A stretch of DNA of 64,000 bases from Echinostoma caproni (Eukaryota; Platyhelminthes; Trematoda; Plagiorchiida; Echinostomatidae): the NCBI GenBank assembly GCA_900618425.1, contig UZAN01039928.1, forward strand, positions 38,713 to 102,712, read 5' to 3'. The first letter of the stretch is position 1, and every line of letters starts with the position of its first letter. Positions 21,810 to 35,752 of this stretch are shown piece after piece. The position numbers and the translations under genes were made by a program. Under the pieces are notes generated by a model. The model saw nothing but the letters and a program-made list of their open reading frames with translations, did no database searches and had not been told where the DNA came from.

Positions 21810-24479
21810 GTAAGTCATACAGTAGTTCAGCATGTTTTACCGCATTTTATTGATGCAATGATTACAATACCTAACGCACATTTACTGTCTACGAGACGAC
21901 ACAAATGGGAAACATTTGGCTAATTAGATATTACCATTGAAACTCCATATGGAACAATTTCCTGAGACATTTTTACCGATTTAGTTGCCAAATAGTTGCA
22001 AGTATACCGAGTACGGCGTTTACACAGGGAGTGTAAGTGTAATTAGGGCCCATTATCAACGTCGTGAAGTGACCGATTTACTTTATATCGAATGAGTGCA
22101 TAACATACTCATGATTTAGTCGAAATATCTTTTATGAAACACGGGAGAGAGGGAGTAAAATAGGATACAGAAAAGTACGGTTTTTTTTGCGATTTCAGTT
22201 CATTATGAACATACGGTCGTTGAGACAGTCTGTTACCGAACTGCAAACCGGTCACTGATAAAGTAAAACGAAAGATCTGTTTCTCAGCAGAGTATTTTGG
22301 GTGAATAAANGTGTGGGGGGGGGGGGATTTTGAAAGAGAATATTTGCGGTGAATCGGATGAAAAATTAAGCTGGGGGAAAACCAGGTTATTTATTAATAG
22401 TTCCTCTCTGAAGCAGAGTCAGACTTTTGAACGACAGAATCGACAAACGTCTGATTGACAATGAGCAAAAGAAATAGTATATAAACTGCCTTCAGAGGGA
22501 TTCATCAAGTTGAACTTAGCGGTGTGCCACGGGGCTCTATTCTACATTGTCCCCTTTAAAATTCATTTTTAAGTGAGACATTGTCAAAGGATTTCATTCA
22601 TGATTTTGAATAACGCTCGTTGTACTCACGGTGAGGAACAAGGGAACTGAGAGGTTGTGAGTCTCTGTACATCCGAAGGCCCCATTGGGACGCTCCAAGT
22701 AAAACTGTCAAATGCACAAACCAGTTAGAAATCAAGCAAATGATTAGGCTATCACACATTGTTCGTATTCAAGGATTCTCCGAACTACACACATTCAGCA
22801 TTATAGCTAACTGTTTTTTCACGTTCTCCCTATGCGAAACGCAAAAAGGCCCACTTGTATCAACAACAAAAGTTTTGGGTCTTGAGGTAGCTGCAAAATT
22901 AGGCAATTTAGCAATCTGCGTTACGTAAAATATGGCCTTTATGGTGACATGAATAGGGGGTCAAAAATTAGTTGACAGCCATTTTAACCTTTTTCGGCTT
23001 TACGAATTCAGTGAATCCTGTGATCTGTAGTACTTTTACACTACTTACTTGCACATTAAAGAAAATATCTCTCACCGCAAAAACCAAGTCAACCCAGGTG
23101 GTTCGTTATATTCATCATAAAATATGAGATGAGAATTCATTATGCCGATGGAATCCGGCGTTACGCAATTGAAACCCCCTTCCTCATTGAGGACCCCGAG
23201 CAAAAGATGAGCTAGAAACCGCCACAACAGTTTTGGCCGCATACCGGTAGATAGTGCCGAATAGCATCAGTCGTGTAGCAGTTTGCCAAGTGGCCAAAAT
23301 ATAAATGGATTTTTGTGGATCTGTGCTCCATTCTGGGCTCGTTAAAATTCCTTTCTCGTCTATTACATCATGCCCAAAAACAGCAATCCACTCTCAACCG
23401 GGTGGAAGCAGTCACACTCAAAACAGGACACGGCTTTGTGTCCTACTAGATCAAAGGACCGATATTAGTTAGTCATTACCTAGTGGTTGCAAGCAAAACT
23501 CTCTAAAAATTTGTCTGCCCCCTCCTGTTGAATGAACACTAATTGAAGAGGTCAACTACACCTCTCCTGAGGCGGAAACAATTAGGTACGTAAATGGGAT
23601 CACTTATGGCCGCATAACCCAAATGACCCTACCCCGGGGGACAAATATGCGTAGATAACGTGCGCGTTTGATGGCAAATGCGAAAATTTGTGAAGTAAAC
23701 AGTTTCCACCATAAGGATTGCTCTACCACAAGAAGTTTTTCGACTTGCAGATCCAGTTTTTGTTTTCTGATCCAGGTATTTCGACTAGTACAGTACTCTT
23801 TACATTGAACAACAGCTGCGGTTGATAGTTGAGAACGTGTATTTTTAACTTTTTCGCTGGTGACTTCCTTCCTAATGCAAACATTATCACTCAATACAAA
23901 TACCTAAAAATCGCACTCTATGATTTGTTCTCTATATCAACACCTTCATCACAAAAGCCGTGCATCTGAAAATTGTTTATTCAAAAAGAATTTCATTTCT
24001 CAATGAATGAATAAGTGGTCTTCACTTATTTTTGAGAAATGGTGTGTGTAATGGGATAACTGTAAATGAGGATGAAAATCGATTGAAATCGGGTAGCACG
24101 GAAATGAAGAATGGAGCGGAAAGGGGTTGGAAAATCCCTGCTCAAGCTCACGCGAGTGTTTTTGTGTACGCAGTGAGACTTCGTAATTACCTGTGACCGA
24201 TAATGACAAAATGGACGCTCAAAGACAGTGTGTTCTCCATTGGAGACTGAATTATGCATAGAACATGGGCGTCGGTAGTGTGGACACTCCTTAACCCACT
24301 GATAACAGGCGTGGCGCTCAATATATACCGTACAGTCACGTTTGATGTATAATTAAGCTTGTCTGAAGATTAAGCAAAGACTTTCAATCGTGCACAAAAT
24401 CGGGTAGGTCCGTCTCCCTTTTAAACTGTAAAACCTACAGATGGCCCTCTCACTCTCTCCCCGAGGACATGTCAAACAT
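21810..24479. other. Intron of gene 1, no exon seen
   Basis: A single N with an adjacent G run lies at about 22310. ORFs at 22740-22928 and 23604-23894 (-) have no splice context. Confidence 0.4.
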
Positions 24480-24625
24480 GAGTGAATACGACTGGTAAGC
24501 ACCGCGATAAACGGGTCAACATAATGATCACAAACTTAATCCATACACCGGGAGTCCGGAGTTCAACTCCCAGACGGACCGGTGAATCAGCTCCACTGAG
24601 CTATGAGGCTGATGCTAAAAACCTG
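24480..24625 (-). mobile_element. tRNA-derived SINE (family D), degenerate
   Basis: The minus strand has GCCTCATAGCTCAGTGG, a near-perfect Pol III A box. About 30 bases later comes GGGAGTTGAACTCC, a B box with one altered base. The head resembles the 61.8-kb copy (GGCCTCGTAGCTTAGTTGG). The cloverleaf is not intact, so this is not a functional tRNA gene. Confidence 0.5.
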
Positions 24626-26053
24626 TATGGTTGGTCGGATATAGTGAGAATTGAGAGTGAATCTTAAACATGAATGACAGGGGGTAAGAAGCTATGGAGA
24701 CATGGACCATGTGAATTATTTTCAAAAGCGACTGTTATATTTCAATTCGCAAGGAAGGGAACATTTCGAAATAAAATGTTCTATTTCATTAACTAAAAAG
24801 TACAAATCATTTTCTGATTGATATGTATTTCTCTTTCTAACTTATTCACTTAAAATTGTTCTACAAACTGTTGGTATGTGAAACCAATCGGTGACATCTC
24901 AAAGTGTACAAACTTGGAATTATTTCTCACATAGAATTCCATGCCTAAAGTTATCAATTATCTGTACTCAAACCGATAACAGATCGCGGTTGTCGCAAGC
25001 GCCAAATCTGAAGTATGCAGGTGCATTGGTTAAACTTCTATCCTGAAACATCTATAAGTGAACAAAATTTAAAAATATACATCTACAAAATCGCTATTGT
25101 TTTGCAATAATTGAAAACAAACAAATAAGAATAAACACTTTTTATCAATATAACGGCAACGTTTTTAAACGTTGACTTTTCACGGTTTTTGATGTGTGAG
25201 AAAAAACTCACCTGAGTAAATCGTTTGATCAAAAATGATGTACATGCAATATATTGAAGGGGGTTTTAGATTATTAAGAATAACTTCAATGATATGCGTT
25301 TTCAGTATTTTTTTATAACAAGAACCAACTCATAGATACAACGAAATAGCACGTGACACACGCCTCTTTGGGAATTCGATCAGCACTTGTTGTAGTGCAC
25401 GTATTAAAGTTTGGAAAACTTTTAAACTACAAGCAATATGACCATTTTTGTGCCAGGTGAAATCGGATTTCGTTTCAGGAAATTAGGACGTTAGATTCTA
25501 ATAGCAACATCACAAACCAACCACACCTGAATAGACACAATGTATCTATCAAAGCCGGAAGATTAACTCAGTAAACGGCACCATAGTTAGGACCATGATG
25601 CTATATATATATACACGAAACTGTTCATCAACATGTAGATTTAGACCAGCTGGATCGAGTTCCCGATCAATTTAAATTCAAATTTGTGATTTCGGACTAA
25701 CAAATAGAAGGATGCTTAGCGTTGAGTTGTGCACTCGATTCTACTACTACACCACATCGTCACGGTGTGTGAAATCTTCCAGAACGCCAGTTGTGTGTGG
25801 TGAATGAAACTGGCAGCGATTTGAGGATTCGCGCACGAACACGCACGTGGGGGATTTCAGTCAGTGATCAGTTTATTTTTCTTCAGGAGATAACTGAATT
25901 CGTTTGGATAACTCAGGAAATCGACTATAGTTGATCACTATTATCCGGACGAAAAGACAAACGAAGGATAATTCTTTAAAAACAATCATAAATTAATTTT
26001 GTCTAACCTAACTAAAGTAGATGACTTGAATTACTGACTACGGAACACACAGC
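24626..26053. other. Intron of gene 1, no exon supported
   Basis: AT-rich. A good acceptor at about 25885 (TTTTTCTTCAG) is followed by 15 open codons (EITEFVWITQEIDYS) without a usable donor. A short (TA)n tract lies at about 25604-25614. Confidence 0.35.
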
Positions 26054-26226
26054 ATGGCGGTGGTGGCCAAGTGATGAAGTCACCAAATTGTGACCTCAGA
26101 GTCTCGGGATCGAACAGCTCCACCGCCGCCCGTCTTCCCAGGCAGCCTTTGTAAGGCCGCGGCCCCCCTTCCTAAATGTTGATTGTATATTTGCATATTC
26201 AATAAAATAAAAAGAAAGTAAAAAAG
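26054..26226 (+). mobile_element. tRNA-derived SINE (family A), copy 1
   Basis: Head GGCGGTGGTGGCCAAGTGATG (A-box region) with a decayed B box (GGGATCGAAC). The family-specific body is CCGTCTTCCCAGGCAGCCTT and AATGTTGATTGTA, with an A-rich end (AATAAAATAAAAAG). It aligns over its whole length with 54411-54582. Confidence 0.75.
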
Positions 26227-29200
26227 ACAGACATGCATTTTAATGAGACAATCACTCTCAATCTGCTCGGATTCCGAAGCGGACAAAACCGATAAGTAAG
26301 ATAACTAGTGAACATATACATGTTTTGCCCATAATTGCTAAACGTCTCTATACAACGGTTTGTTCATTTTATCTTGTTTTAAACGTTTACTTTTTTGATT
26401 TCCGTGGATTTATTTCAGTTTGAAACCGTGTTTTAGTGACTTGTAATCTTAAGGGGTTGCTTTAAGCCAGTTAATATTATCACTCATCAGGAGACTAGTA
26501 GCTCAGATATAAGCGGGTTGGGTGAGGAATGAAAAAAGGTTGAAGGTTCAAGTTGATTACCTCGGAATATCTAGCAAATCGTTGATTCCATTCTCGCAAT
26601 CAGGATTGAGGAAAATGCGCGAAAATGGTTTCGATTTCCGTCCAAGCGAGCACACACATTTTACTAGCAGACAAAATCCGGATTTGGGGACAAACGCTGA
26701 GTCCTTTCCGTTATTCCGTGTGTCTGTTCGGTTGTCAGTTTTGTTTTTGACAGTCCGGGATAATGGGTCTAAAAGGTGCTCAGTGCTACTCTACTCCTCC
26801 CAACCTCACATCACGTCTTCTTCTCACGCTAAATTGATTCACCTGACCCCGGGCTCGTTCTCCGGTTACACATGCAGACAGGAATACACACACGGATTAC
26901 ACGGAGTGATGATACATGTATCACCTTTATTTATGACAATTTCCATGATTAATTTCAAACAACCGCGTGCACCAACTTTATTAAAGTTCTAAGTGAAATG
27001 GAATACCTACCCATTGATTTCGGTTGGAATTACGTCACTCCTTCAAACTATTATAATCTTCTTGTCAACTAGGATATCCTGATATCCTCGCGCGTTCGTT
27101 GATGAATAGTTCCATGGACCAATGCTTTATGGGCGCCGCGTTACTGTTTTGTGAAATATCAGATCACTGAAAAGAATAAACTGTTCATCTGTTTGTTCTA
27201 CTGGATAAACTCTAAAGAACATTTCTGTTGTTTTTAACAATCTCTTAAAATTATGCATGCCTGTTGTTTGTCTCCATCTGGCGACATCATGCAGCCCCCT
27301 GCTCTTTACAACCGTAACGGGGAAATAACCTCACACTGAGTGGAAAAGGTTTGTCTGGTGAGATCTAAAATTTGCCTTTCATCTTGAATCTGATGTTCTA
27401 TCCGCTAAATATGATGATAATTGGAATACTACAACAAATTAGAGTGGGGGAGAGTAGAAGAGCGATTTATTTACAGCTTCTATCTCGGGTTCAGACCAGT
27501 ACGTCTCTCTCTAAATGCCCTACTTCTATAGAATAGATGGAATAATCATCTCTAATCTTATTCAATATGACGTAACAGGGAAAAATTTGTTTCCCCAAGG
27601 AATGTATGTATTTATGAGGATACCAGTGTGGTCCTATAACAGGTTTGTCCTTTGGAGACTTGGAGTTCCATTACTGGAGTCAAATCGTGTGTACGGAGAC
27701 CGATGGGAGCAAATGCTAACCACGAGTGAATACAAGAGTCTGGTGCCAGAATCACCAGAGCGTTTCAGCCCACCTTATTCTGGTAAACCCATTTTTGAAT
27801 TCGAAAGAACTTGTTGAATTCCAGTAGCCTGCTCCTGTTGTTAGGTGCTAGTCACATCTGTGAGTAGTATGCTAAATAGTGCGGTTGGCTGTTTTCTTCA
27901 ATAATCAAAAATCAACAAGACCACTGTGCCCCAAAGAATAACTACAGTCTGTCTCTGTTCTATCTTCTTATTGTAACATAACAAGCTGTGTCTATGAAAC
28001 AGAACCAGGGTAGTCGGGGTTTTTTGCTGATATAGTCTAGACCATGTCTTTGCTGTATGAGGCAACACGGATGGGACCGACTGCAGTATCCAACCGATTG
28101 TTAAAGGGATAATCAAACAGCGCGACTTTGCCGAAACTGGCTCACGTTGACAATCGATAATCCAGCCTTGTGTAAACTTCCTCAGAGTCGTTCACCTAGA
28201 GGGACTTTATTATCCGTGTAACTAATCAATGAATGAAGCATTGTTTGCTTCTCCAATGAATGTACGGCGATCAGCGATTTTTGGCAATATTCGCTTTTGC
28301 CTCCTCAGTTGTAGTTGGATTGTGAGCTGGGCTAAGGAAACCGGATAGTATAATATCGAACAGCTGTGCAGAAAGCTTCCAACAACAATCGGTCCCTTGT
28401 CCCTATAGTAAACTGTACACTCATCACTCCAAAACCAGGAATGCTACATATCAAGAACATTCCAGTCGAGCTATGTGGACACCTATCTGCAGTATTCCTT
28501 GTACAGAATATTCAGTTTGCTTTGGTTCAGGAAATATTGATCCTCAGTATTCTTGATATCTAAGATGATTGTTGTACTTTCCTGGATAACAGATCAACTC
28601 TCAAAGCGAAATTTGCCATCTGTTCGTCATATTCGGGGTGGTTATCTGTAATTTACGTGGAAGGGGGGGGGAGGGCTTGGTTCCCATCCATCCACCCCGT
28701 CATCACGATGCTTTTTATCACAAGTGAACAACAAAACCAGTTGTGCTTCTAATAAGAATGATTCATTTTGTGTATCGCACAAACCCACAATCAGCAAACA
28801 TCAATAACCATTAGATTGATTCGGTGATCATACAAAATACGAGCAATCTATGCAACTCGCGTTAATTAACCGTTACTCAGTTTTCCAATCAAGATATGCT
28901 ATTGGAATGTACGTTTAAGGAAAAACTGACCCTCATTGATTGCTTAATTTTAACCATGGCATTGCTTTAGTCACTTCGGGACATGAATTGATTGATTTAA
29001 GTCATGTAGCTCAACTTCCTTGTCAAAATATGCACTTTTACTGAAATGGGCGCAGTTCGGTAGGGTTCATTTTTATTGCTATCATTCCAGTGAACAGACT
29101 TGTTCAAGTCGCCGTCCACAGGCATCAGGTATCAAATCTCTTTCAAATTTAAAACTGGGTAAACAAGATTTTGATTAGAGTTTACCGTCTAAAAGTGTTT

Positions 29201-29233
29201 GTTTTTCTATTTCTATCTTACTCGCCATACCAG
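26227..29233. other. Intron of gene 1 with one weak exon candidate
   Basis: The 156-codon ORF at 26522-26992 has random texture and no splice context. At 27643-27782 a segment between ATAACAG and G|GTAAACC is open in one frame (WRLGVPLLESNRVYGDRWEQ), but its phase does not fit between exons D and E. A segment at 28407-28490 (NCTLITPKPGMLHIKNIPVE) follows a fair acceptor but lacks a donor. Confidence 0.35.
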
Positions 29234-29358
29234 GTCTTTACGTGGATGGATTACCATCAGTGGACTCCTGTTCGTGGAAGGCGCCATGGAACGAAGTGAC
29301 CAGACAACAGGAACGTTACCTTCGCAGTAAATATTCCCTATTTTGTGGGATTTGCAAA
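29234..29358 (+). CDS. Gene 1 exon E (unknown protein)
   Basis: The acceptor follows a T-rich tract (TTCTATTTCTATCTTACTC...ACCAG). The donor is AAA|GTGAGTG. Exon D's leftover G plus GT makes Gly, and the frame reads LYVDGLPSVDSCSWKAPWNE, VTRQQERYLRSKY, SLFCGICK with no leftover base. Three Cys and two Trp continue the extracellular-like texture of the earlier exons. The longer ORF at 29242-29556 includes this exon and then runs on into the intron. Confidence 0.55.
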
Positions 29359-32268
29359 GTGAGTGCACAGCGCAGCCAAGCAACCGCTTTGTACTTATAT
29401 GCGTGCGCATACGGGTGCGTGTTCTGTAAAAATGCACTCAGCACACGTCACCGGATGGGAACTGCAATACTCCAATCAGATATGAGTAAAGAGAAAGTTA
29501 GATTTATGGGCTGTTCGGTTGGCCTTAAAGTGTTGGCACGGTCGATCTGGGGCTGACACTATACACATTTGTGTGTGGTGACCAATTTTTCAATACCTTT
29601 CGCTTTAACTGGGGATAGAAAGAACGGAGTGCACAAAGAGCAAAAGCCTGTATAAATCAACTTTCCACAAACGATTTGCAGTGCATGGGAAGAGGAACAT
29701 TTGAGTGCAGTTTAATTTAATTGTTTCATTTCGAAATAAGCTGATAACACCTTTCTACTGCAATTTGCTAGCAAAAAACAAAGGTTTCCTTTTAGAAAGC
29801 TTTTGGAACTTATGACCATTGGTTCCAAACCTTGTAACAATGTGAAACAGGTAAATGATAATGATAGCTGCAGACAATCCATCATTTATGCCTTAATGAC
29901 CTTGTCAGCCTGGCTGAAGAAAAACATTTGGATGCCAATAAAATGAGGGAAATTGACTCCACTTTCGTTTCACTGATGATGATGATCATCATCATCATCA
30001 TTATCATCAGTTCTCATGGGATTTCAGTACAAAGAACATTCTAAGCGCCTCCTGGATTTTCCATAGGACGTACATACAACCATGGCACAGGTGAATGCTG
30101 CGTGAAAAGTAACCGTACTACTATTTACTACATATGGGGGTTCATCTCCCGTACAGAGCGGTTTTCCCGGGTTCTGGGACCACGGGTAAATAAAGGACAT
30201 CAAAGTGAAAAATGCATACCACAACGGGCAAGACAGCCAATGTGATAGAAGGTATTGCATCTACCGCATAACCCTCATAACATTGTGCTAGGAATGAGCC
30301 TAACAAATGTCTATTGAAGTCTACGAAAGAAACTGCCTAGCATGGGGCAGTGACAGAAACGGTGTTTGATCCTATAAATCCTGGTGAATAACATGATAAC
30401 TGAATGCAGCCAGCAAGTTAGTTACACGGGAATCAAGCAGAACTGGTTTTCCTTTGCATTCAGTATGTGACCCGCCCTCAAAAATGATGCTCTTCCCTCA
30501 AAATAGTATTCCCATTTTCATCAGCTGTCTTGCTAAGCTATATTGGCGCGGTAAATTAGAGTAACAATTCCCAATACTTCCTGATTTAATTCTGTTAGTT
30601 CAGAAGACCAAGACCAGCTAATCATAGAAGCATGTGATTGGAGCGTGGGAGCACTACGATCCGTTTTTCCGTGCACGAGGTATCGAGTGATCCGACTTCG
30701 GTGATTCAATGATAAAGGAGACGAGATTTTACGTAGAATCCATATTATTGTGCTACTTAGGAGTAATCGAAATAGAGTTCTTTTCCATCAAATGAACTAC
30801 TACTGAGTTACAAATATGAATGTTTTTATTTATCTTCTTCTCTTGCATCCATATTGATCATCATTGTGCAGCTGTTTATCAACCTCAGGCGAAAACGCGG
30901 TCGAGTAACGTGCCGAAATGAATCACGTGATACATTCGCCTTTCAACTAAAAGAAACGAGATATGGTATTGGTATTGAGCAAGGGAATAAAGTACACAGT
31001 GTTTAGTGTGCACCAACATATTTGGCATTGTAAAGGATTAAAAATAGCGGAGCGCAACAGTACCGTACGAAATCGGTGGCATGGCGCTGTTCATGCTAAC
31101 AACTGTGAGTATCAGAGGCTAGGTCATATAACTCATCGGATAATTTAGAATTTGTACATTCTATACCATTGTCCGGGGGTACGGAAATTAGTATTTAGAT
31201 TTGGTGATTGAAGACGATAGAGAAAAAGTGGAATCTTTGTGTAGTGCACGGGGTTGAGTAGAATATGGTTTTGTGGAACAGCTTGTCACACACACGGTAA
31301 AAACAAGTTGTTTGACGCAGAACAGTGGACATCTTTGCAAAGTGGTACCAATTTCACAAAACCCACGACGCAAGCTTTTATTTGAAGGCCGCCCCGGCGC
31401 ATAGAAGATCCAGAGACAATACGTGTCACAACGCAATAATACGCAATACGTAGGTAACGAGGGGCCTGTAAAGATTTCAGGAATACAACTGAGGTGGAAA
31501 AAAAATAAAAGATGGAAAATGGTGACACACAGATGCACTCCGCAGTGAATAAAAAATAAAATATAAACGAATCATCATAGAAACAAGTAAGCTCAGCTTC
31601 GCAAGATCAATGTATTTTTTAACTTTACGTATTTTTATCCAGTTTACTGCCATACATTTTCCTGAAACGTGAGAGGTTAATCAGAAGGCTTCCCTAGAAC
31701 ATATAGAAAATGCGGGGGTGAGGGGGTGGGTGGTGACTGAGGTTAGGATTCGAACTCACGACCCCCGGGATAATAATTTGGTCACTTTTACTGCTTGACG
31801 GTCACAGTCCAGAGTACATGCACTACACGGTTTCACATGAGAAACACCGTGCATTTTTTGGGTGCTGAATATTCGGTGCTTCCAAAACCCGTTAGTATTG
31901 TACTTCCCATTGGGAAATAATTTTCCACCGAACATATTTTCAATTTGTTTCTGTTCTCAAATTTCCCCTTAGTTTTGAACAGAACAACCATTGCCTAACC
32001 GTATTTTACATTTAATTATGTACATATACATGATTCGCTCCGAATCATTTTCACTCCACCAGGATGGTAATTGTGTTCGTTAGACCTCGTGGGTTCCCAA
32101 TAGCTCCAATGAGGCAGCACCATGAGTTTCCCTTTCAAGGACAGGACTACTCAATTTCCCCACATGTTAAAATCAGTTGATGAATACTCTTACTAAATAC
32201 CGGGAATGAGTAAATTTATGGTATGTTTGACCTTACCCCAATTAATTTACTTCCGTTTTCCTCAACAG
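29359..32268. other. Intron of gene 1
   Basis: Holds a GATGAT/ATCATC palindrome at about 29973-30010 and a possible phase 0 exon at 31048-31104 (RSATVPYEIGGMALFMLTT before GTGAGT, weak acceptor). A minus-strand candidate lies at 31286-31488. A B-box-bearing SINE remnant lies on the minus strand at about 31690-31810 (GAGTTCGAATCC). Confidence 0.4.
31286..31488 (-). CDS. Candidate minus-strand terminal exon, unknown product
   Basis: On the minus strand a very strong acceptor (TTTTATTTTTTTTCCACCTCAG) is followed by an open frame: SLQAPRYLRIAYYCVVTRIV, SGSSMRRGGLQIKACVVGF, and a stop at 31286. A second frame is open too. It is in phase with the candidate at 34915-34971. It would be a nested or antisense gene within a gene 1 intron. 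The acceptor may simply be a fortuitous T-run, so confidence is low. Confidence 0.27.
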
Positions 32269-32316
32269 TTCATCGGTCAGTGTTACGACTCACGAACCCC
32301 GGATAGACCCCTTATA
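32269..32316 (+). CDS. Possible gene 1 exon between E and F
   Basis: A strong acceptor (TTCCGTTTTCCTCAACAG) is followed by FIGQCYDSRTPDRPLI in phase 0, which fits both exon E and exon F. The donor ATA|GTTAGA is poor; a better GTATGA lies further on but breaks phase. It could be a real cassette exon or a decoy acceptor. Confidence 0.3.
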
Positions 32317-35300
32317 GTTAGACTAACTACGTATGAACAGTGATTAGTATGATAGTGAGTGTCCGGAGCACGAAATGAAGAAGAAAATCGTTTCCAAACA
32401 GACCAAGAAACTATGACGGGAACGGGATAGATTTCTGCACAGAACGTCCATTTCAATTTGGTGTTGTGGTCTGATTATGAGATGACTGTACACATTCGAA
32501 ACACTTAAAACTATTATGATAAAGACTAGATTATTCGGAAACTGCAGTACACTGACAGAAAATTGCCATTTCAGTTGGGTTTGGGACAGCCTGACAGAGG
32601 TCTACATCATCGGTATAGTGAAAGATCGTGGCCTGGAGAGGAATTAAAGGTTAAGACCCTGATAATTGCTAGAAATGAGCATGGGAAAGCACAACACCCT
32701 CAAGGAAGCTCGAGTTATTGATTAACGATTTCTATAAGTTCCTTTTGCCTTTATAGTTAACACCTTCTACATAACGAGTCTTTCAATTATGACAATAATA
32801 AAGCTGTACGACTACGGGATGACTAAATTGTTTGGGAGACAAAATATAACGGAAAAGCGAAAAATAATTGGAAACAAAACATTAAGTGGATTTGTGGGAA
32901 TTACTTAATAATTCAAAAAAATTACATGTCGGTAAACAGATAGCGTTTAATTCACGTCTATTTGGTTCATAACTGAATCAGACAAAGGGGGAATTAATGA
33001 CACAAGTACTCGAGCGTAAACGGGTTAGGATGGCATGATTTTTATTGTCTTCATGGATCTTTGTGGCATCAGTGGTAAACTTTCTCTCCTACGGTTGTCA
33101 CAGGCAAACCACAGATCGATATTTTGATCGTTAAAATTAATACAGCTTTTGGGATAATACAAAACGGTTCTGAAATGTCCGCATACTCGTAGATAAACGT
33201 AGCTAAATGTGTACTCTTTATTTCACAAGAGAATTAAAATACTTCCTGAATCAATTGACCTACTTCTAGGGGCACTTCAATAAAATTACCGATATTCCCC
33301 TATCTTGCTTCCAGCTTATTGCAGTTTTGTACCGAATCGATCAACGTCTTACGAAAAGTCGCCAGGTTTTATTTATCCACCAGATATTTCTAACCGGCGT
33401 CCTGTCCTCATATTTAAACTCTGTTTTTTAAAGAAAGAGCTGACTTCCCCAGTCCCAAATGTCAAGTGTTTTCCGGTCAGTTGCAGATTTCCTGGTCATT
33501 GTACGGTCTGAATTTGCAATGGTAGTCCACTGAAAAATAAATACCAAATCCGATCTTAGTCTGCATTGACATGTGTGTAATATATGTTCCCAAAGACATT
33601 TAGACTACGCCATGGACCAAGTTATCCCTGCTTTGCGAAAAACGTGCATCCTTTGGCATCGCCCAACGAGACAAAAGAACACGGAAACGAAGCTACTTGA
33701 CGCTGATTAATTTTGTCTATAACAAAAAAACGTGACGCCGGATTTCGGAATTTTAACAGACTGTTTAATGTATGGGTGGGTGGGTAAAAATATTTATTGT
33801 TACAGTGTTATCCAAGATTAGCCATTTTACACTCACGAGTAGCTCACAGAACACAAATTAGGTGGGTGAATCTGGGAGTACGAAGTGTGTAAATATGTTA
33901 GATGGTTAATATGGAAGAAATACCACATTCCTCTCTTAAAAATGTACGATAAACATTGAGTTGATTTGCACTGATGCTAATCAAACTCCAAATATATCAC
34001 GATGCTATTCTAAACTGAAAGAACTGATGGAATGACCAACAGCTGAATATCGTATAAACAGCAAGATCAGTTTTACTCCGATGCCACAGCAATCTTTGAT
34101 CTTAAGCTCATAAAAGGTTTGGGACGTTGCGAGTCAGCCTAAAGGGGCCATGATGGAGTGATTTCATGGAACTGGGTTTGCCTGTCCTTGACTAAAATCA
34201 CAAGTTCATAACACATTCGTGGGAAATCTTAAATAAGCAAAGTGAACAACTCCTTCAGTATTATTGTAATGAGATGGAGAACGGGTTGCAGCATCTCTTA
34301 TGATCACAGAAATAGAATGGAAACGAGCGGAGCGATACGGAATTAACTTCCCTTTCACCTCGGGGTCAGTCCACAAAAACAATTCAGGCAGAAACACATG
34401 TGCCCGAATTCAGGAATTACCATACTTCATTGGCAAAAGTCTATCATGTTTAAATGTAAAGAACATCCTACGGAATCCAAAGAATCAAACTTATAACCAT
34501 TGTGTTGAACATGTAAAAAGTCCAGAAACCTATGCACTCGGACACCGCCTAGCTTTTGTACAGCTCACACTCAAATATGAGTTCACACTGCTCTTTTGCG
34601 TCCCTTACAGGAACAAATGGAATCCACCAGTTAGCATGTAAGCTGACAGCTGCTCTGACAGGTTTTCCGTAGAGTCCACCGGAATTCACAGAATAGAATC
34701 CTAAGATAAGATTAATCGACCATATATTGTAGGAGTTCTGAAAATTTGGCATTGTCTGAAAACCCTGACCGATAACTCAATGGAGGAAAATATCACGCTG
34801 GATTAGGAACTATTGTTTTACGGACAGAAAAGTGTGATCTCTAGTACAACATGAACATCGTCCTGTACTTTCGAATCGGAAATAAAAGTGTATCGTGATT
34901 CTCAGAAAACTTACCTATATATGGGCCAGTTCGAACTGTACAATTGGTAATTTCGGAGAGGGAGGACCAGCCTCATAAAAAGCTTTGTTCTAAAGTTCAG
35001 CTATCTTAGTAATATACAAAAGAAACAAGATTTTATATTGTGATGACTAATGCGTTTGGAGTTATCAGCAGAAGGTGCCACTAACTAATTTTGGACGGTA
35101 GTTGCCGGTCATAAAAAGAATCTTTATTCACAATTCAGAAAATCTAGATAAAACCAAGTATTTGCAATATCAAAAGGCAAACACTATATCCAACACCACC
35201 AATATGCAAACAGAAGAAGATGGTTGCCGCACTCCAGTTGCCTTGGCCCCAACCAAACCTACGTGATGACCCGAACCATGACCTCAGTCATGTTGTGATG

Positions 35301-35752
35301 GCGCAACAAGGCGTGACAAATTGCACATGAAAAGGTCATCGGCAAATTCTAGAACTGACCTTTGTCCCCCCTCTCGCCCAGTGGCCGAATTTTATCCACT
35401 AGCTCTGATTCAACTTGACAGACATTGTTGTATTTTCATACTTAACCTCAATGGACCAATCACATCTATTTCTACATTGGCTATAAACACACATATAACT
35501 GTAAATGCCTGAACGCGAAGTTATGGAAACAAGCTTGTTCGCTATATTATTTCCTTTTCGCTTATTCTTGAAAGTCAGACATTCGCCAGTTATGGGCCCA
35601 ATTAGTACAAATCGTTTCAGAACGATCAGCTGGGATTACGATTTCTTATTAATTGTTGTCAGGAGTAAAAACGTGTGAATAACGAGCATACTTCCGGTTT
35701 TCACTTACCACTGTTCGTTCCTCTCTCTCTCGTTCGTCCCACTCTATCTCAG
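32317..35752. other. Intron of gene 1, several unresolved splice-like sites
   Basis: Acceptors at about 33315-33325 and 34611 are each followed by short segments open in more than one frame, so none was assigned. ORFs at 34206-34397 (-) and 34300-34641 (+) overlap on opposite strands and cannot both be real. About 35225-35400 shows tRNA-like text (GGTTCGGGTCAT on the minus strand; CAGTGGCCGAAT on the plus) and may hold SINE remnants. Confidence 0.35.
34915..34971 (-). CDS. Candidate minus-strand exon, unknown product
   Basis: The frame WSSLSEITNCTVRTGPYI (one N-glycosylation-type NCT) ends at a strong G|GTAAGTTT donor on the minus strand. The acceptor is modest. Its one leftover base fits the two-base start of 31286-31488, so the two could be consecutive exons of a nested antisense gene. 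It has only 18 codons, so chance is a real alternative. Confidence 0.22.
   Translation of the reverse strand, partial: AGPPSPKLPIVQFELAHI

Noticed and set aside
26522..26992. 156-codon ORF, the longest Met-started ORF
   Set aside because: Random composition, no splice borders, no domain, phase incompatible with gene 1.
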